Below are positions 20,865-31,494 of a DNA stretch of 64,000 nt, in pieces. Position numbers and translations under genes: made by a program. The notes under the pieces were generated by a model. That model was not told the DNA's origin. It saw only the letters and a list, made by a program, of their open reading frames with translations, and did not search any database. Source of the DNA: Cryptomeria japonica (lineage: Eukaryota; Streptophyta; Pinopsida; Cupressales; Cupressaceae); NCBI RefSeq assembly GCF_030272615.1, contig NC_081414.1, positions 815,256,569 to 815,320,568 on the forward strand, read 5' to 3'. Position 1 is the first letter of the stretch. Every line of letters starts with the position of its first letter.

Positions 20865-21560
20865 TCTTTTTTTAAGGCATCAATTTTTCATCTTTTGTTT
20901 GATAATCATCACTAATTTGATTGATGATGAGTTGAGAGTCTCCAAAGACTTGAAGTTGTGTAATGTTCCATTCTATAGCCATTTTGATACCTATTACCAA
21001 ACCTCCATATTATGTTGTATTGTTGGTGCATGGAAAGCTTAATTTGTATACTTTTGGGATTGTATGACCTTGTGGTGTAATGAATAAAATACCTGGTCCT
21101 AATCCGTGCTATGTATAGCAACCATCAAAGTATAATTGCCATGGTTTTGTGGTGATAGTTAGGATATTAGCATCGGAAAACTTAATCTGTAAAGGATGAT
21201 CATCTTGAAGTGTTGTCTCTGCTAGTTGGTCTGTAATGACTTGTCCCTTGATAGCTTTTCTATCAACATACTCAATATCAAACTCGCTTAGAATCATGAT
21301 CCATTTTGCTAGTCCTCTTGTCAATGTGGCCTTGCTAAGAAAATATTTCAGAGGATCAATTATAGCTATTAACTTTATGGAGTGAGATAGTAGATAGTGT
21401 CATAGTTTTTGAGAAGCAAAAACTACTGCCAAGCATGCTTTTTTTCATTTTTGAATAGTTGATCTCATATCCCACTAGTGTTATGTTGATGTAGTAGATA
21501 GTTGTTATGTTGATGTAGTAGATAGCTCATTCTTTTCCTTCATTGTCCTGTTTTGTGAGC
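20865..21560 (-). pseudogene. Gypsy G tandem RNase H domains
   Basis: Two RNase H regions follow RT. The first (about 21200-21560: L-L-Y-V-S-T-T-E-T-S-L-G-V-L-L, then the D-F-D-I-E-Y-V-D type segment in 21109-21324) is the usual gypsy one. The second (about 20870-21170) starts W-Q-L-Y-F-D-G, then a glycine-rich G-P-G-I-L-F, L-S-F-P-C-T-N-N and V-F-G-D-S-Q-L-I. This is the D...E...D layout of the additional RNase H of Tat elements; the Glu position after the N-N is damaged by a stop. The additional domain is thought to process the polypurine primer. Confidence 0.75.
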
Positions 21561-22881
21561 AAAACTCCTAATGATGTTTCAGTGGTTGATACATAGAGTA
21601 ATAATGGCTTTCCTAGAATTGGTGACATTAGAATGAGTGGTTGCATGAGATATGCCTTGATCTTGTTGAATGCTTCCTCACATTGATGATCCCATTTGAA
21701 ATTAACATGTTTGTGCAATAGATGAGTAAATGGTTGACATTTATCTACTAGTTGAGCCACAAATCTGTTGATTGACTGGAGTCTTCCTTGTAGTGATCTT
21801 AGTTGATTGATATTCTTGGGAGATGCCATTTCCATGATCACTTTAACCTTAGTTGGATCTACTTCAATACTTCTAGTTGAAGCAATGTATCCTAATAGCT
21901 TTCCTGAAGTTATACCAAAGGCACATTTCTTAGGGTTTAGCCGTAGCTTGTATTATTCTAACCTATAAAAGATCTTTTCAAGTATCTCTATATTGACTCT
22001 CTATTGTATGATTTAGCCAAGATGTCATCCACATATTCTTCCATGAATGTATGCATCATGTCATGAAATATAGTTGTCATACCTCTTTGATATGTAGCAC
22101 CGATGTTCTTTAGTCCAAAAGGCATGATGTTCCAGCAGAAAGTACCCCATGGACATGTGAAAGTTGTCTTTTCTTGATCTTTGGGTGCTATTTTGATATG
22201 ATTGTATCTAGAGAAACCATCCATTAAAGAAAACATGGAGTGTCCAACAGTTAAATGTACAATGATGTCAATGTTAGGCAAAGGAAACTCATCCTTTGGG
22301 CATGCATTATTAAGATCTCTGAAGTCTATGCATATTTTGATGCTTTTATTTGGTTTTGAAATAGGAATAATGTTGGATACCCATTGAGGATAAGCTACAA
22401 ATCTGATGAATCTGACATCCAATAATTTCTTTATTTCTGCCTTGACTAGAAGAGAAATATGAGGATGCATCTTCCGTAACTTTTGTTTAACTGGTTTGGC
22501 TCCTGGATTAACATTTAAGTGATGCATAATAAGCTCTGGATCTAACCCTGGCATGTATGCATAGGACTAGGCAAAATTGATTTGTCATCATTTGAAGAAT
22601 TCCACATATTGTTGCATTTATTGCTTAGACAAAGAAGTTGTTGGATGAAGAATCTTTGCTTGCTCTGTTGGTTTGATCAGATTGGAAGACCTTTCTTGAT
22701 AGTGCTCAGGTAAAGTGTCAAATCTCCCATCTTCTAGCACCTCAAGGAGGTTTTCACCGTTAGATGCATTCTTTATTTTTATTTTTTCCCAATCTAATGT
22801 TGCCAAGAAATGGTTTTCAGCATTAGACCTAATAGTGTTTTCTTTATTTTCACTTTTGCAACTAGGAGATTTGGCACCCAC
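21527..22881 (-). pseudogene. Gypsy G reverse transcriptase
   Basis: This is the RVT_1-type RT on the minus strand. 21988-22554 contains V-S-N-I-I-P-I-S-K-P-N, FRDLNNACPKDEFPLPNID, FSLMDGFSRYNHIKI, MPFGLKNIGATYQR and the catalytic YVDD (EYVDDILAKS, near 21995-22045). The thumb and connection lie in 21527-21841 (L-R-S-L-Q-G-R-L). 22618-22881 is an acidic upstream spacer. A frameshift near 21985 and stops near 22560-22620 disable it. All three catalytic aspartates remain. Confidence 0.92.
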
Positions 22882-23064
22882 TTGACCAGAAGATGCATTG
22901 TTGAGATTTTTGGTAGAATTTGTTACGAGTTTGATTGTGTTAAGATGTACAGAAATGGTATGGTCATTTGGAAAATTATCGATGGAAGTATGTCCTTCAT
23001 TTTCCCAGTCAATAAGTTTGGGGTGTATTAGAGGTAAGGGATCTTTAGGTTGGGATGTTTCGAG

Positions 23065-24124
23065 TGTTAGGTCCCAGAGACAATTAAGAGGGTGGGGGTG
23101 AAAGAGTTGTCTAATAAATTTTAAACCAAAAGCAACTTAACCAAACTTAATGCTTAGTACCGGTGAACCAAATTTTATGTCAGTAGACAGTTTATCAGTT
23201 AATTATAGTACTAGTAAAGATTAATGAATGAAACAAAAACACAATAACATCCATAATACATAACACCAATATTTGTACGTGGAAACCCTATAAGGGGAAA
23301 AACCACAGTGGGGAAACCTTACCCACAATCAAATGATACTACTATAGATAGTATGTGTATACAAATGGGGTTTGCACATGCAGAAAGACAAAGCACATAG
23401 AGCTCACTGCTCAAACACAAATAAGAGTCACATTGACTACAATTGGATGGTTAAATCCAATAATGATGTACTACTCAAAATAGCATCTACATATGCTGGA
23501 TTTAGTACTGATTTAGTTTTGTTTGCCTTCACAAGAACCTTCCTTCAACCTTCAAATAATGTCTGCATGTATAGCTCTGCTTATTCTCACATATACCTTC
23601 TTACAATTCATTTCTTCAATCGCCTCTTGATCTTATAAATAAGATCTTACATATATACCATAACCTAAGACCAATTTTTGTAGGTCAGCTCTACAGTAAA
23701 AACAATTTACAAGTAAATCAATAACCAATTCAATAATCGATACAACATGTCGGCTTAATGCCTTTACAACAATAATAAATCATCTCTATAGCGTGTCATG
23801 CTGATCTGGAATAGATAAGTCTGTCGGTGCTTATCTTGGACCTATTTTCTGATAACAACAAATATGCAAACTCGAATATACCAATGAAAAAATATCCAAG
23901 ACAAAGTGTCAAAACAATGTCTTCAACATAAACAAGTGTTTTCCATGTCATTCCAAGTTCCGATGAACAATATATCCTACCAGTGTACTAGATACTGGTG
24001 ACTATGCATAAGTCACTTCCTTGCCAGTGAACATTGCCAATTCTCCAAAGTGCCAGAGTTGATAAGTGTTAATAGGTGTTAACATCAATGACAAAACCAT
24101 ATCAACATATCCAAAATACCAACA
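23065..24124 (-). repeat. 3' LTR of Copia D (1060 bp)
   Basis: The plus strand begins TGTTAGGTCCCAGAG and ends AAAATACCAACA. It carries a TATA-like TTATTTATAAGA on the minus strand (23631-23642). This is the longest intact LTR of the A/C/D family here and serves as reference for the deleted copies. Confidence 0.94.
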
Positions 24125-24125
24125 A

Positions 24126-24137
24126 TCTCCCCCTTTG
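24126..24137 (-). other. Polypurine tract of Copia D
   Basis: The minus strand CAAAGGGGGAGA is directly next to the 3' LTR start, the same word as in Copia E. Similar purine blocks recur at 24256-24265, 24306-24315 and 24388-24395. Confidence 0.85.
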
Positions 24138-24405
24138 ACATTGATGGCAACACAAGATGGAAAAACCATCAAAGTGCCAAAATAGAAATGTCAAATACAA
24201 AAAACCAACAATCTCCCAAAACAGATTATAACAATCACTCTCAAAGTAACAATCACTCCCCCTAGGAGTAACATGAGTTGTCCTTGAGTTTTTTCATATT
24301 GATCTCTCCCCCTTTGACATCAAATTCCAAAGTCAATACAAAACCAGGTTCAAATATAAAATACCAACTTATTTAGTATACCAACTACTCCCCCTGAGAA
24401 GTAGC

Positions 24406-25110
24406 TCACCTCATCAAAGCTGGAGTAAAAGATTTATCTATTAATTCTATCAGTTGATGACAAACATCAACTATTAAAGTCTCTACTGGTGGGGGTATGA
24501 CCTCAAACTGATCTCTGAGATATTCAAAAGTCTCCTTAGGAAAAGGCTTAGTGAAAATATTTGCAATCTGCTCTTTAGTATTCACATAAACCACTTTTAC
24601 TTATTTTGCTTCAACATTCTCCTTTAGAAAATTCAATTTGATAGAAACATGTTTAGCTTTAGAATGTAGTACCAGATTCTTAGATATATCAATTACTACA
24701 GTGTTATCACAATAGATAGCTATAGGTTCCTTGCATTTTACCTTTATGTCCTTCTACATTTTCTTTAGCCACAGTACTTGTGTACAGTTAGTTGATGCTG
24801 CAACGTATTCTGATTCCGCTGTTGATAAAGATGTGTAATTTTATTTCTTACTCAACCAAGAAATTAGTCTTCTTCCAAGAAAAAATGCTCCGCTAGTGGT
24901 GCTTTGTCTGTCATCCACATCTCTTGCCCAATTTGCATCTGTGTATGCACATAATTCAAATTTTTCATCTCTAGGATACCATAGGCCAAGATTTGTAGTG
25001 CCTTGAAGGTACCAGAAAATCCTTTTTACAACCGATTCATGATTTTCTCTAGGATTACTCCAAAATCTTGAAACAATACATACTGAATTCATAATATCAT
25101 GTCTTGTTTA
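24406..25110 (-). pseudogene. Copia D RNase H
   Basis: Minus-strand pieces 24841-25092 and 24406-24594 hold the RT-RNase H junction (V-K-R-I-F-W-Y-L-Q-G-T), A-Y-T-D-A-N-W (usual T-D-A-D-W changed at the last acid), W-L-S-K-K, then after stops N-T-K-E-Q-I-A-N-I-F-T-K-P near the C-terminus. The natural end is at 24406. Several stops between 24600 and 24840 break the domain. Confidence 0.85.
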
Positions 25111-26107
25111 TTTCAAATACAATAAACCTCCTATCATAGATTTCTACCTGGTCGGATTAACAGGTGTAGATTCATCCCTTAGTGATAATTTGTCATTTGT
25201 AGTCATAGGTGTGCTTACCGGTTTAGAGTTTTCCATCCCAAATTTCTTAAGTAACTCCTTTAAGTACTTAAATTGACTCAAGAATATACGTTTATCAATC
25301 TATGAAATTTGCAATCCTAATTTTTTTTATCTCTCCAATCATAGACATTTCACATTCTTGCTGCATTTTAATATAAAAGTCTTTACATAAACCATCTTCT
25401 CCTCCAAAGATTATATCATCAACAAAAACTTCTATAACCAAGATGTCATCATTAGTCAATTCATAGTATAAGTTATTGTCAGCATTACCTTTAGAAAAAC
25501 CAATCTTTAAAAGATATTTATCCTATCTAGCATACCAAGCTCTTGGAGCTTGCTTCAACCCGTACAATGCTTTCCTTAACCTGCAAACCATATCTTTATT
25601 ATCTGTCAAAGAAAATCCATTAGGTTGCTTAATGTAAACTTCTTCTTCAAGATCTCCATTCAAAAATGCACATTTAATATCCATTTGATATACCTTGTAG
25701 TTCTTGTGTGCTGCAAAAGCAAAGAATAATTTGATTGCCTCAATTCTAGCTACCGGTGCAAAGGTTTCATTGTAATCAATTCCTTCTTTCTGAGAATATC
25801 CCTTACACACTAGTCTTACTTTATTTCTGATTACCTTACCATCTTCATTAATTTTGTTTCTGAATACCCATTTTGTTCCAATTACATTTTTGTCTTTAGG
25901 TCGAGGTACTAATGTCCATGTGTTATTATTTTCAATTTGTTCTAATTCTTCTTCCATAGCTTTAATATAGTGTTTATCTTCACATGCCTCATTAATTGAT
26001 GATGGTTCAATTTGAGAAATAAGACATACATCTTCATTTGCTAGTCTTCCTCTTGTCATAACTCCTTGATACTTGTTCCCAATTATTTGATTTTTAGAGT
26101 GGTTCAA
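25110..26107 (-). pseudogene. Copia D reverse transcriptase
   Basis: The minus-strand frame 25523-26107 includes [48 protein letters not shown] and [11 protein letters not shown]. Beyond a stop the text continues with E-V-F-V-D-D-I-I-F-G-G (catalytic box near 25400-25430) and KFGMENSKPVSTPMT-like sequence to ~25230. The enzyme is otherwise canonical copia RVT_2. Confidence 0.92.
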
Positions 26108-26153
26108 TCTTACATACCGGGGTGTCTTCGATTGTTGTTGTTCTTTAGTTATA

Positions 26154-27100
26154 GTGGAATTTTCAGATGATATCGGTGTAACGGGACCTTCATTCGATAC
26201 CTATGGGTTCAATGTAGGTTCATTTGTCAGTATCTTTGTTGCTGGTTCAGAGTCTATATACCTTGAAGTTCCTCTAAATTGTTCATCAATTTTCACATTT
26301 GTACTCTCAACAATTTTCTACAATCTTTTGTTAAACCATCTATATGCCTTGCTCTTAGAAGAATAACCAAGAAATATTCCTTCATCACTTCTAGGATCAA
26401 ATTTGCCGATATACTCATCTCTTCTAATATAACATTTACTTCCAAATATTCTAAAATATTTAAGAGTAGGAGTAATACCAAACCATAGTTCATGAGGGGT
26501 CTTACCAGTTTCACCTTTGATGTGAACTTTGTTGAATGTATAGACCGCTATACTTACTGCCTCTCTCCAATATACATGTGGTATATTTGCTTCAGATAAC
26601 ATACTTCTAGCTGCATCCAAGATAGTTCTATTTTTCTTTTCTACAAATCCATTTCGTTGTGGTGTCTGGGGTGCTAATAATTATCTTCTGATTCCATTTA
26701 CTTCATAGAATGTATTAAATTCCTTAGATGTAAATTCACCTCCTTGATCTGATCTCAGACATTTAATTTTCTTACTAGTTTCATTTTCTACCATTGCTTT
26801 GAATAGTTTCAATTTCCCAAGTGCTTCTGATTTTTCTCTAATAAAAGTAACCCAACACATTCTATAATAGTCAACAATGATTAGCATGAAATATCTATCA
26901 CCTTGTAAGCTTTTAGTTCTAGTTGGACCACATATATCAGTATGAATTAAGTTGAGAGCATTATTGGCTTTTTCTGGAATACTTTTAAAAGACGCTCTAA
27001 CTTATTTTCCAAATTGACATTCCTTACATACTAGATTGTGAGGTTTAACAATCTTAGGTAAATCTCTAACTACCTTAGTTGTACTGATTTTCACAATGCA
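26154..27100 (-). pseudogene. Copia D integrase
   Basis: The minus strand carries C-K-E-C-Q-F-G-K followed by a stop (27002-27004), H-T-D-I-C-G-P (~26930-26950), RSDQGGEFTSKEF (~26715-26755), N-G-F-V-E-K-K-N (~26640), W-R-E-A-V-S-I-A-V-Y-T-F, GKFDPRSDEGIFLGYS and the linker. All three catalytic acids are present, but stops and frame breaks near 26680, 26885 and 27000 kill it. Confidence 0.9.
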
Positions 27101-27101
27101 A

Positions 27102-27540
27102 TCAAAATTTTGCATGAAAGAGTCTCTGATGCCATAGCCAACTTTCATCAATATGTGCAATCAAGCATGTCTTTTCACTGTGATTCAAATGAAAGATGTT
27201 ACCTCTAGTTTGATTATCGGTTGCAATTTCCAAACTAGTTCTGTTCATTATTTTGCATTTTCCATTCTTGAATTGTAATTGAAATCCTTTTTGAACTAGT
27301 TGACCAACACTCAAAAGATTATGCTTTAAACCTTCAACATAGTAAACATTATCGGTATTATGCTTACCATCAAGAGATATAGTACCTTTTCCTTTTATCA
27401 AACAAGCTTTATCATCTCCAAATCTTACTAGACCTCCATTATATTCTTAAAAGTTCAAGAATTTACCTTTATCACCAGTCATATGATGTGAACATCCTGA
27501 ATCAATGATCCATTCATCCTTGACTTCAACTTTAGCTGCC
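27102..27540 (-). pseudogene. Copia D aspartic protease
   Basis: The minus strand W-I-I-D-S-G-C-S-H-H-M-T-G-D-K (27470-27515) is followed by a TAA at 27447-27449, then an open frame 27102-27401 with IKGKGTISLDGKHNTDN, LLSVGQLVQKGF and GNIFHLNHSEKT, and ends in the integrase zinc region W-L-W-H-Q-R. The D-S-G active site is intact. Confidence 0.9.
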
Positions 27541-27545
27541 AGGGC

Positions 27546-28637
27546 CTATTCTACTGGTTGAATAGTAGGTGTTGGTTGATCTTCTGTTATAGCAATAAAA
27601 ACCCATCCATTGTCTATCGAATCCTCATCAGAATCATCAGTGACTCCGTCATCAACAAGATAACAAGATTTATCTTTATTCTTCTTAAATCTGTATCTTT
27701 GATATTCAGGGTTAGGCTTGTATGTTCTTCTAGTTTTTTCTCTTAATCTAGCATGTCTATCAGGGCATCTTGAAACCATATGACCAATCTTATTATAGTC
27801 AAAACATTTAAAGGGTGCTTTACCTTCATACTCACTTCCAACTGGACCTTTAGGTATTTTTCTTGCAAATAGTGCTTCAAGTTCTTCAAGTTCTTCAAGC
27901 TCTTCATTTTCTCTCCTACTTTCTTCAAGTCCTCTTGCATAAAAGGTTTTCCAATTAGACTTGTAAAATGATGGTGCAGATGATGTTGATTCCTTAAAAG
28001 CTAAATCTATCTTTATAGTAGCAACAAGACCGAATTCCTCAATTTCAAAAGCTGAAAGTTTTCCAATCAATGTATCTCTAGTTACTGATGTATTAGGCAT
28101 TGTTCTTAGCTCATTTATAGTAGTAACTTTTATTTTGTATGCTAATGGAAATCCTCTTAAAACTTTTGAAACAATTTCATCTTCACTTAAGGTTCCTCCA
28201 CAACATTTCATACCCAAAACAATTTCATTAACTCTTTCCATAAAAGCAGAAATCCTTTCATCTTCTTTCATTTTCAGATTTTCATACCTAACTCGAAAGA
28301 TTTCAAGTTTTGTAATTTTGACTGTGGAATCTCCTTCATTCAATGTTTCCAAATGGTCCCAAATAGCTTTAGCAGTAGATCTATCTGATAATCCCATAAT
28401 TTGTTGATCTGTCAATGTGCTCAAAAGTGCTTCTCTTGCTTTGAAATCATTTTCTTCATATTTTCCTAAGGTAGGTGAATTAGGCTAACTAGGAGTAGGA
28501 GAAGTATAGCCATTCTTTGTAACTTCCCAGATGTCCTTCCCAATGCAATTCAGATGTGTCTCCATCCTGATCTTCCATATGCCATAGTTGGTTCCATTAA
28601 GTTTAGAACTGTCCTTCCTAAAGTAGTTAGAAGATAT
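27546..28637 (-). pseudogene. Copia D gag with lost start codon
   Basis: This is the same gag as Copia A. The position of the family start codon (28635-28637) reads ATA instead of ATG, so the native start is lost by one G->A change. The longest open stretch is 27546-28424. The capsid region, the duplicated E-E-L-E-E-L-E segment and the knuckle C-F-D-Y-N-K-I-G-H-M-V-S-R-C (second Cys is Tyr, as in copias A and C) are recognisable. It ends at the TAG 27546-27548, probably an ex-Gln codon. Confidence 0.9.
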
Positions 28638-28680
28638 TGGATCTCCTCAAGTTGTTAAACTTCCACAAAAAGAGGACTCT

Positions 28681-28694
28681 ACTCTGATACCAAT
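28681..28694 (-). other. Primer-binding site of Copia D
   Basis: The minus strand ATTGGTATCAGAGT follows the 5' LTR and matches the initiator tRNA-Met complement except for its last base. Confidence 0.85.
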
Positions 28695-29557
28695 TGTTAG
28701 GTCCCAGAGACAACTAAGAGTGGGGGGTGAATTAGTTGTCTAATAAATTTTAAACTAAAATCAACTTAACCAAACTTAATGCTTAGTACTAGTGAACCAA
28801 ACTTTATGTCGATAGATAGTTTATTAGTTAATTGTAGTACTGGTAAAGATTAATGCATGAAACAAAAAGACAATAACATCCACAACACATAACACCAATA
28901 TTTGTACGTGGAAACCCTATAAGGGGAAAAACCATGGTGGGAAACCTTACCCATAATCAGATGATACTACTATAGATAGTATGTGTATACAAATGGGGTC
29001 TACACATTCAGAAAGGCCAAGCACCTAGAGCTCACTGCTCAAACACAAATAGGAGTCACACTGACTACAATTGGATGGTTAAATCCATTAGTGATGTACT
29101 TCTCAAAATAGCATCTTCATATGTTGGATTCAGTACCGGTTTAGTTCTGATTGCCTTCACAAGAACCTTCCTTCAACCTTCAAATGATGTCTATGTGTAT
29201 ATCTCTACTTATTCTCACATATACCTTCTTACAATTCCTTTCTTCAATCGCCTCTTGATCTTATAAGTAAGATATTACATATATACCATAACCTAAGACC
29301 AATTTTAGTAGGTCGGCTCTATAATAAAAACAATTTACAAGTAAATCAATAACTGATGCAATAATCGATACAACATGTTGGCTTAATGAATTTACAACAA
29401 TAATAAATCCTACCGGTGTACTAGATACCAATGACTATGCATAAGTCGCTTGCTTTCCGGTGAACATTGCTAATTCTCCAAATTGCTAGAGTTTATAAGT
29501 GTTAATAGGTGTTGACATCAATGACAAAACCATATCAACATATCCAAAATACCAACA
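28695..29557 (-). repeat. 5' LTR of Copia D (863 bp, internally deleted)
   Basis: TGTTAGGTCCC...ATACCAACA. Relative to 23065-24124 it lacks ~200 bp between AATAATAAATC and CTACCGGTGTAC (near 29410), where the long copy has ATC words on both sides, consistent with a short-repeat deletion. Confidence 0.93.
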
Positions 29558-30680
29558 TCAAGGATATCAAGGGTCGTGATACATGTATCAACATTTTTAG
29601 TATGTATGTCGATGTCTGGGATGATACGCTCATCAGAATGACCTCGCATAAGAAGTTCCTAATCATCCTTGGTTAAGTCCAAGTTAGACAAATGTGATTC
29701 TAATTCAAGTGGGCTAGTTCCTAACATTTGTCCTGCATACATGTGAACTACATCGACTCCTACATCTTCTTCAAATAAATTTTCTTCAACTGATTCTTCC
29801 GAGTGATAGGAATCCCATTCCCATTCATTACAATCTGTATCACTTGCAACCTGCAATCGACAGATTTGGTCATATAGTATTTCTTCTTCTTTTTGGTCTA
29901 TGTTTTTCCTTCTTTCATATTCAACTTCTTCAAGACCGAGATTGAGTTATGTCAATCTTGCTATGAGCTCTCTTGGATTTATATTAGCTTCTTTCTTGTT
30001 TTGATTTAGATTTAATGTTGCTTGAGAGATGCTTTTACTTTGTTTCTCTTGTTGATTTGGAGGTTGCTTCTTTTGCCATTTCGTGTTTGCTTGTGCTTGT
30101 TGCTTAGCAGATTTTTCTTCCCTTTCAATTGCCAGTTGTTCTTATCTATTTTCATATTCCTCTTATTGTTGGCTAAAAGATCTGTCTTCCGGTAGAGTGA
30201 CTTGTCCATACCCTAATCCTATTTTGTATGTAGTCTATTGAGTATGAGGCTGAATAGGTTCTGAGATACCTTCTTTTCTTTTTCCTATAGGGCCTATTCC
30301 GGTGTATCCCATTCTTCGAAGAATATTGAATCCTTTTCCATATTTTTCTATAGGTATTCTGACATTATTGACCTTTTGTTGAACTTCTTCATCTTTGTGT
30401 AGCCATTGTAGCACATCTTTGTCTTATGTCTCCTCTGATAAGGTTCTAGTACTAATGAATGCTTCATCAAATATTAGAAGATGTTTCACAATTGCTTGTT
30501 GTTTAGCGTTTGATAGTTTTCCCAAGGATTTAGGAGAGAGTGGTAATTGTGATATTGAATATTCTCCGTTCCCTCAATCTTTTAGCTGCATTTGTTTTTC
30601 CATACTTGATAGAATAGATGCAAATGATTTTTCCTTTGATTGGGTGTTTGAAGATGTTGCTTCCCTATTATGAGGAACAA
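29558..30680 (-). pseudogene. Gypsy G protease-RT linker with a G-patch-like motif
   Basis: Minus-strand text downstream of the protease. At ~30250-30345 it reads G-K-G-F-N-I-L-R-R-M-G-Y-T-G-I-G-P-I-G-K-R, then G-I-S-E-P-I, matching the G-patch pattern (Gly-rich, aromatic after M-G, ending in P-I). It is followed by a Gln/Lys-rich stretch (30012-30209) and an acidic segment with W-E-W-D-S-Y-H-S-E-E (29659-29856), then the Copia D insertion. G-patch domains bind RNA or RNA-helicase partners, and betaretroviruses carry one after their protease. Stops near 30240, 30170, 30150 and 29950 break the frame. Confidence 0.65.
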
Positions 30681-30684
30681 TTAC

Positions 30685-31420
30685 TTATTGAGCCATTTTT
30701 AGATAGTTGTAGTATTGAAATGGATTCACATCTACAGAGATTGTGATTTCTTGTCCACTGTATGGAAATTTTACACATTGATGATATGTTGATGGGACAA
30801 CTTGCAAGTCATGTATCCATGGTCTCCCCAGGAAAACATTATATGGTAAGTCCAAGTCTAGAACTTGGCATGCTATGTCTTTTTGTAAAGGTCCCACTCT
30901 GATGGGTAGTATGACAATTCCCTTGGAGGAACATTCTTCTTCACCATAGGCTTTTATGGTGATCCTTTTTTGGACATCAACTGCATCTTCTAAATATCCT
31001 AAGGTACGAACAATACTCAATGAACAAATATTTAGGACAACTCCCCCGTCTATTAGAACACATTTAACTCGTGTTTCATGAATGAGGACTTCAATATGAA
31101 AGGGAGCATTATGGGGATGTTGTAAGGACATGTCATCTTCTTTAGTAAATGATAAGCAATGAGGGGTTGTGAGATGTCCCACCATGGTTTGGAATTGATC
31201 GATATCAAGATCTTTGGATACAGTTGTATCTACTAATGCTCGTTCAAGAATTTCTTTGTGTGCAGGTGAAAGCTTTAAAAGTTCCAAGATGGATATTTGT
31301 GCGGGTTTCTTCTACAATTGTTCCACTAGACTATATTTTTTTGATGTGGTAGATGATGTGTTTTTTGTAGGACCGGGAAAAACAACTTTGGCTTTGCTTC
31401 TTGTGATAGCATGAGCATGA
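30685..31420 (-). pseudogene. Gypsy G aspartic protease
   Basis: The minus-strand frame 30685-31287 contains V-K-C-V-L-I-D-G-G-V-V-L-N-I-C, an active site reading D-G-G in place of the usual D-S/T-G, then R-I-T-I-K-A-Y-G, YNVFLGRPWIHDL and V-P-S-T-Y-H-Q-C-V-K-F-P (flap and C-terminal psi-loop region). Upstream, to 31420, runs a spacer with K-K-P-A-Q-I-S. The stop at 30685 follows K-M-A-Q and the frame resumes beyond it. Confidence 0.88.
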
Positions 31421-31494
31421 GCATGTTCTTGATTTTGTTTTTCTTTAACTACAATCATATTCACCACATTATCATATGTATGAGTGTAGTTTAC

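Larger units (their letters stand above)
23065..29557 (-). mobile_element. Copia D, complete element nested in gypsy G
   Basis: A copia of the A/C family on the minus strand with two LTRs (23065-24124 and 28695-29557), polypurine tract, primer site and all domains. The 5-bp flanks are TCGAG (23060-23064) and TCAAG (29558-29562), identical at four of five positions. Gypsy G coding text stops at one side and resumes in the same frame on the other, so the insertion is certain. By eye the LTRs differ by roughly 9 % in the first 300 bp. The right LTR lacks ~200 bp internally. Confidence 0.96.
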
